In this document: positions 57,840 to 64,000 of the stretch, one piece after another
Position numbering within the stretch: the first letter of the stretch is position 1
Layout of the letters: each line of letters starts with the position of its first letter
Assembly (NCBI GenBank): GCA_033002965.1
Contig: JAURVB010014573.1
Span: 109,278-173,277, forward strand
Length of the DNA stretch: 64,000 nucleotides
Source of the DNA: Piper betle
Taxonomy: Eukaryota > Streptophyta > Magnoliopsida > Piperales > Piperaceae
Direction: 5' to 3'
Notes under the pieces: generated by a model
What the model was told of the DNA's origin: nothing
The model's database searches: none
Seen by the model: only the letters and a program-made list of their open reading frames with translations
Translations under genes and position numbers: made by a program

Positions 57840-60016
57840 TTGGTATTAGGGCGATAACGATTCCGATGGGGCGATGGAGTTTGAGCGGACTCGATTAGAG
57901 AAGTTGTTTAAGATCCGACACCTACGTAGTCTCCCAACGCTTTTAAACTTAGTTTTATATTTGATACCTATTAGGATAAAATTTAATTTATAAATAAAAA
58001 TTAATTATAAATTTTTTATTTTAGTTAATTATTTTTAAAAAGATAAATTAGTATACTATGCTATACTTAAGGTTAACACTTTAAGTTAAGTCGTTACCGA
58101 CTGTATCATAGTAACTTGTTCTATGTTAGATGGTAGGTTGGATTAGAAAAGTTAGCTAAGCTGTTAATCACGGATTGGTTAAAGAAAGACGTGGGCTAGG
58201 TTTAGTGACATGCTAATTGCAAAATTTTGATGACAATTTTTTAAGGTAAGTAAATTATGATAATGGTAACTTATTTTTTAAGGTGAGTAGATTATAATAT
58301 TAGTCTCACATATAATATTTACTAATGTAAGATTAATTTATAAGTAAAAATAGATTATACATCTTCAATATTGATTAAGTACTTTAAAATAAATGACTTT
58401 GGCCTATTATACTTTACTCTGGGTCCTTATGCATGCCTTCAATATCTGCTGCATGGTCTCGACAAATCTCGTCGATGGTTGGCGTTTTGTTCAGAAAGCC
58501 AACCAACATTGTGGTAAGCTTCCAATCTGGAGAAGGGTGTATATATTTAGCTTGTCCATTGCAAGAATTGTGAATCAACGGATCAACCTACCCCTCACAA
58601 GATGCCAACATCATAGTCGACCATGGTTTCAATGTAGGAGAGTAAAGGATTCCGATTGTGGAAATTTCATAATCTTGCATGATAACCATTTGTTTGAGCA
58701 ATTTTCTAGATCCTGGAGGAGAACCATCGGTCAGGGGCACTCCATCGACAAGAACACTACGTGCAATTGGTCACCGCCGTCTTCATGGTTGGTGTCGCCG
58801 ACCTTTTCATCATTCTGATTCTATTACAGTTCCTCATCGGGTGAAAGCTGCTCAACTTGTCGGCGGAAGACGATATCGCATTCTTTGGCAAAGTCGCAAT
58901 TGACTTTTCAAGCTTCATAAGGATTTGTTTCTTCATCAAATTAAGAAGCAACTCCTACGTCATAGACGTAAACCCTCACCGTATTCCTTTTCATATCAGA
59001 TTTCAAGAAGATGCAGTAATTGTAGTAGGAGTTTTGGTTTAATTGAAAATCATTTGATGTTTCTTAAAATGCTGTAAAGTGAATTTTTGTTGTATAAATA
59101 GGTGATCGTAGAACTGGTGAGGAGTTGGGACCTGCTGGATCCTCATGTTATTTCGCCTATGATGGAGCATCCGCTACGTGTGGAAAAGCCTGAATCGATT
59201 AACGATGAATTTTCTTTGTGCTTGAGCTTGTTTGCTGACAATTTTTCTATTAGAGAACCTGAGCAATTTTAATTGAGTCCATTCCCCGTCGCCAACGAAT
59301 GTGCCAAAGCTTTTGCATTTATCCTCCACAACGTCCCAATCTATATTTTCTACAATTGAGAATGGCTGCCTGCCAAGAGATTATTTTGATGAACTTCCTT
59401 GCACATATCACGAAGGAAAAGTTTTATGTGAGAGTAATGAACCTCGAAATTCCTTTTCACTTTTAGGGAATAATAATTTCGGAAGAACTTCTCTATTTGT
59501 TGAAGGAGTTAAGCTTTAGATGTGTACTGAAATTGTTGTCAAAGATTTACGATTGCTCTCAGGAGATAGTTGGGTAAAGGCAATTTTCTATCAGGTTGTT
59601 GTCAACATCTTGCTGCAGTCAGCAATAGTGGTCCGTTTGGCCGCTCCACTTGAAAGTTTCATAAGAAGTGAATTACTCCAAAGAATCTGGAGCTTATGAG
59701 TGGTTTGGTCTGAGCAACATTCATATGTTGTGATCACGTTCGTTAGTTGCTTTGAAAAGATTTATGCTTTCTTGTTGCGAGTGCAGTATGCCAAAAAGGA
59801 ACATCAGTTGTGGTAGCCCAAGTGATATATTACATCTCATGCTTATTGTGAGTTGTATATCAGCCATCATTAAGCTTCGGCTTGTAAAGGTTTCTTGGAT
59901 ATTATTCTCCTCTTTGATTCCAGGTAAGCTGGTAGATGGATGGGCTTGTTGGTATTTTCTTTTGCGCACTTAGTGCGCACTCAATATGGTTAATAGAAGT
60001 AAGGACAAGTTCAGTA
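57840..60016. other. Unassigned sequence
   Basis: The first 80 bases look like the start of a gypsy internal region. Bases 58380-59530 contain several overlapping open stretches up to 141 codons in different frames. I recognise no family and see no splice-consistent gene, so I make no call. Confidence 0.4.
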
Positions 60017-60025
60017 AATTGATAG

Positions 60026-60116
60026 GAAAAAATTTTAGCTCCACCCGGGAGCGACGCCGGTGGACACGCACGGAGTCTCCACCGGCGTCGCTCCCGGGCG
60101 GAGCTAAATATGGTTC
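60026..60116. mobile_element. Palindromic GC-rich mini-element with 9-bp target duplication
   Basis: Two 31-base arms (60034-60064 and 60078-60108) are reverse complements with one mismatch, around a 13-base loop. Arms contain CCCGGGAGCGACGCCGGTGG. The 91-bp element is flanked by AATTGATAG at 60017-60025 and 60117-60125. The outer ends share weaker terminal inversion (gaa...ttc). A 9-bp duplication fits Mutator-type elements. It is far more GC-rich than its surroundings. Confidence 0.7.
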
Positions 60117-60125
60117 AATTGATAG

Positions 60126-60940
60126 AGGTTGTGAAGGATCTTAGTGGGCCCTATACACTTGCTAGCAGAAATATTGGGTGTGTGTAAAAAGCTTAGATCA
60201 TATTATTTAAAAACACACACTAGTTGGATAATATCATGCCAAAGAAATTTGGATACAAATTTCTACAACATTACACTGATGGTGTAATACCCCAATTCAG
60301 CTCAGACACAAACTAAATCATAATGTTGTAAATTGGAATGTTATTGATTTGCACTAACATCGCAGATACAGATCTCAACCCTCGTGGATGCTTAAAACAA
60401 AACCTTATAAGGAGCATCATCTAATGCATACCAATCATGCTTACTATAAGAGGGATCAAATCTTAAAGGTTCCTAACGAAAAACTCCATGTTATTAGAGA
60501 GGCAACACCTCCCCTTAAATTAGGAAATTGTATCTTTTAAAATGCAGTTTCATGATCCAATTCTTATTTTAGTTCCAATCTTTGAGTTTGATAATTTATT
60601 ATTAAATGCTACTGAGTTTTTAATAATAGAAACACTGTGGTCGTATTTACCTATTCCACATACCCTTCCTATCATATATGAACATATCACATGCATTCAC
60701 AGAAACACTAAGTTTTTAATAACAGAAACACTGGGGTTGTATTTACCTATTCCACATACACTGCTAATTGTATATGAACACATCACATGCATAAACTGTG
60801 AGCTCTTCTGGCAAAGAAATGATTTGTTTGATTAGCTTGGAGGTGTCGCAAATTACTCGAAGGTTGATCTTTTATCGGGCAACCATCAATTGCTGAGAAG
60901 GAGGAGGATGTACCAAAGACAACTTTTAGGACTTGGTATG
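60126..60940. other. Gene-free stretch with a 96-bp tandem duplication
   Basis: Bases from 60617 and from 60713 are imperfect copies (tttttaataa-agaaacact onward, period 96). The duplication keeps a 97-codon frame open, but the peptide is unrecognised. Confidence 0.5.
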
Positions 60941-61978
60941 GGCACTGTGAGTTTCTACTCATGCCTTTCCAGCTGATTAATATATCAGCAACATTCATGG
61001 GTCACATGAACCGGGTATTTCATCGGTACTTGGATTAGTTTATGATATGGATAACATTCTGATCTATTTGAGGTCCCCAAAGGAGCATGAGGCACACTTA
61101 CAAATTGCTTTGTAGACACTATAGGAACACCATATGTATGCAGAACTCTTCAAGTGTGAGTTTTGGCTGTCAGAGGTAGTATTCCTTGGACGTGTTGTAT
61201 CAAGCGTGGTAGATTTAGGTAAGGTACAGGTAGTCTTGAGATGGAGTGACCGACTATGCCTACAGAGATCACGAGCTACTTGGGATTGGTAGGATATTTT
61301 AGGAGACTCTTACAGGGTTTCTTTTCCAAGGTAGCCCATGTAGCACTACTGACTAGGAAGGGAAAATGTTTTGTATAGACAGGTATATGTAAGAAGAGTT
61401 TGCAAACTCTGAAGCAGAGACCCACGTCGTGATATTGTTGAGTTTACCAGATGATGACCTGGTAGTATACAGTGACCGTCACACATTGGACTTGGGTGTG
61501 TGCTGACTTACACATCCAGAAAGCTGAAAGTCCACTAGTAGGACTATGTGACACATGACTTAGAGCTTGCAGTAGTGGTGTTTGTTTTGCTCATATGAAG
61601 GCACTATTTGTGTAGAGTGTCCTTCAAGCTTTCAGAGATCACAAGAACTTAAAGTACATCTTCATGCAAAAGGATCTAAACAGGTGCCAAAGGAGATAGC
61701 TAGAGTTCCTTGCTGATTATGATATTGACATTACCTACCACCCTGGAATGACAAATGTTGTAGCAAATGCCTTGAGCAAGAAACTTGTAATATGTGGAGC
61801 TAGACTGTTAGCTATGGGTATCAGATACGATGATCACAGGGAGAATGTAGCAGATAGGCAACTTGTGGCAATATTGGCGAGACTAACAAGTAGCCCAACC
61901 ATAACAGACCTTATTAGATAGGTAGAGCTATATGATGATCTATCTAAGTAGGAGTTTGCCTAGGGAACATATTCCAGT

Positions 61979-62209
61979 TTGGTTAGAGATGCAGATTATT
62001 TGTACCAAATGATAGGACGGTTGTACATACCAAAAGTGCCAACACATTCAGAATTGCATGAGGACATCCTTTACAAGGCCCATTACTCCAGATTTATAGT
62101 GCACCTGGGCTTAGTGAAGATATATCACGACTTGTGTCGATCATTTTGTTGGCCAAGGCTAAAGAAAGATGTTCTAAACACTATGTTGAAATGTTTTGTC
62201 TGTCAGTAG
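61979..62209 (+). pseudogene. Gypsy integrase zinc-finger remnant
   Basis: An open stretch of 76 codons carries the H-H-C-C zinc finger: AHYSRFIVHLGLVKIYHDL with two His, and CFVC at the end. Typical intact relatives continue into the integrase core, here out of frame. Confidence 0.75.
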
Positions 62210-62970
62210 GTGAAGATCGGGTACCAGAGACCAGAAGGATTGTTGTAGTCATTAGCACCATCAAAGTGAAAATGAGATTGCATCATATGCAACTTTGTAA
62301 CACATTTACCCCGTATGGGTTATTGAGGACATGCTAACAAAATCAATGCACTTTATTCTCATTCGTACAACCATCCTGTATCTACACTGGCCAAATTATA
62401 TCGAGACCAAATTGTGTCTAATAGAGACCTTAGATTAACTTCTTCCTTTTGGAGATCTTTCTAGAGAGAACTTGACACGAAAATCAAGTTCAATACAACC
62501 TATCACCCTCAAACTGATGGCCAGCCTAAAATGACTATCTAGATCTTGGCGGATCTACTCAGGTCATGTACAATTGACTTTGGTGGATCTTAGGAGGTGT
62601 ACATACCTTTGGTTGAGATCGCATCTATTAACCATTATTGGCCAACATTGGGATGGCACCATTCAAGGGTCTATATGGTCAATCGTGTAGATCGTTGACA
62701 TGCTAGTTAGAAGATGGTGATCCATTGATAGTTTGGAACAAGTTACTTCAAGACTCCCTAGACGATGGTTGAGTTGGATTAGACAAGGCTGACAACAGCT
62801 CAGGATAGGCAACAAGCATATGTAGATCAGTGGTATAAAGATGTTAGCTTTGCTCTTGAGGATTGTGTCTTCCTGAAAGTCTCTCCAACTAAAGGAGACC
62901 TGCAATTTGGGAAGTGGGGCAATTTGAGCTAGAGGTATATTCATTTGTTGGAGGTACTCTGACTGGTTGG

Positions 62971-63463
62971 CAAAGTTGTTTATGAGCTTGCATTGGCAGC
63001 CATCTTGTCAGTTGTGCATCAAGTATTCCACATCTCGATGTTCAAAAAATATGTGTCAAATGGATTGCCCATGCTTCAGTATGAGGAACTCGATGTTAGA
63101 CTTGACCTATCATATGACAAGGAGGAAGTATAGATTCTCGACTGATCCATGAAGACTCTTCGTAGGAAGGAGGTGCCTTTGGTGAAGGTACTTTAGACGC
63201 GATAGGGCATTAAGGAGGCCACTTGGGAGTGCAAGGATGAGTTGCAGTGACACAGTAAAACCCGTAACTCAAGTCAGAGTTTTATATTAGTGAACCAGTC
63301 AGCAAAGTTGTTTATGAGCTTGCATTGGCAACCAGCTTGTCATTTGTGCATCAAGTATTCCATATCTTGATGTTAAAAAATATGTGTCAAATAGGTTGCC
63401 CAAGCTTCAGTATGAGGAACTCGATGATAGACTTTACCTATCATACAACGAGGAGGAAGTATG
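62971..63463 (+). repeat. Duplicated integrase-tail segment, offset 332 bp
   Basis: Bases 62971-63132 (caaagttgtttatgagcttg to aggaggaagta) recur at 63303-63461 with scattered differences. The second copy ends exactly where the LTR-like repeat begins. Confidence 0.8.
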
Positions 63464-64000
63464 AAACGACCCGCCTTTTTTCACGATATTGTGGGCCTAA
63501 TTGGCTAGGTGTTACTCAAAAGTAAAGTAATTATGTCAAACATTTTTTATAAATAATAACATATATAAAGATCCCACAGTCTTGGACCGTTTCCCAGCAG
63601 CCACACTTATTTCTCAATTAAATAAAAAAAGGAGTCCTCATATTTATTTTGCTCCATACTCTGGATGTCAATCACCTAATCTCGTATCTGCATACCTGCG
63701 GAGGCAATTCCGTGTTAGTGATTACAAAACTAAGTAGTATAATAGATAAAACAAAACAAGTATATTCCACTATTTCCTTATGTTTATTTTAATATGCGGT
63801 GGAGCGATTCCGCTATACTCCAAAACAATGCAGAGGAGGTATCCGCTGTGATCCGCACACCTAGGCCGTAGCCTTTTTTGTGGGGAGGCTACCACTACCA
63901 TCTCCAGTGCCAGTGCCTCGCACACGCCGGCCGTAGCCTTTTTGTGGGGTAGCTATCACTGCACTCGGGTGATTGCTATGCCCTATTTGTGGGGAAGCTC
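63462..64000. repeat. Long LTR-like repeat, cut by the window end
   Basis: Starts TGAAACGACCCGCC and follows 53826-54360 almost base for base. It includes the 'cggaggcaattcc' block and the start of the minisatellite at 63856. Position after gypsy pol in the same direction suggests a 3' LTR, but the shared family also occurs without pol. Confidence 0.65.

Larger units (their letters stand above)
60945..63463 (+). mobile_element. Third Ty3/gypsy pol remnant
   Basis: Reverse transcriptase is represented near 61035-61200 by MDNILIYLRSPKEHEAHLQI; the YxDD-type catalytic motif is decayed. FKCEFWLSEVVFLGRVV lies near 61150-61200. RNase H ends near 61770 in NVVANALSKK. The integrase zinc finger is at 62040-62210. 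The integrase core and tail follow, with GKVVYELALA-like sequence near 62970. Stops and shifts are frequent. No LTR pair is proven, though an LTR-like repeat starts at 63462. Confidence 0.8.

Noticed and set aside
58393..59042. Host gene suggested by several 60-141-codon frames
   Set aside because: The frames overlap in conflict, lack family motifs and have no consistent splice structure.

Overview
This is nuclear DNA of a flowering plant, probably a dicot. It is AT-rich, with GT/AG introns, many retrotransposon remnants and one recognisable host gene. That gene, on the + strand at about 4.6-49.3 kb, is ATM, the PI3K-like checkpoint kinase that responds to DNA double-strand breaks. I placed 49 exons by reading frame, splice borders, phase and remembered family motifs. 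No alignment or search was run.

The ATM locus looks broken. Exons 1-13 (4593-13908) encode the first 487 codons, including the N-terminal TAN motif. Exons 14-49 (19070-49310) encode the end of the solenoid, the FAT domain, the kinase domain with its catalytic motifs, and FATC. The exons that should lie between, roughly 1,400 residues or more of central helical solenoid, are absent. A decayed chromovirus-type Ty3/gypsy element (14432-17190) and hAT-like repeats lie there instead. Joining exon 13 to exon 14 is out of frame and meets a stop at 19136-19138. Further lesions are a GG instead of AG acceptor before exon 21, a one-base loss in exon 22, and an unresolved phase mismatch between exons 15 and 16. 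The kinase and FATC exons are clean. I infer a decayed or rearranged ATM copy; assembly collapse must be excluded.

The introns hold LINE pieces (9.8-10.6, 30.5-32.8 and 40.0-43.3 kb), a second gypsy remnant (23.5-26.2 kb), a solo LTR with a 5-bp target duplication (31704-32113), and miniature LTR elements of two families (10559-10964 and 29220-29537).

Both flanks are repeats. Left (1-4.3 kb) are a diverged long-LTR-like repeat, local tandem duplications and miniature LTR elements. Right (49.4-64 kb) are a nested miniature-LTR cluster bounded by a CCCCT duplication (53134-57146), long LTR-like repeats carrying a GC-rich minisatellite, other tandem arrays, a near-perfect GC-rich palindrome with a 9-bp target duplication (60026-60116), and a third gypsy pol remnant (about 60.95-63.46 kb). 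No other host protein gene could be supported. No rRNA gene, CRISPR array or functional tRNA was seen.
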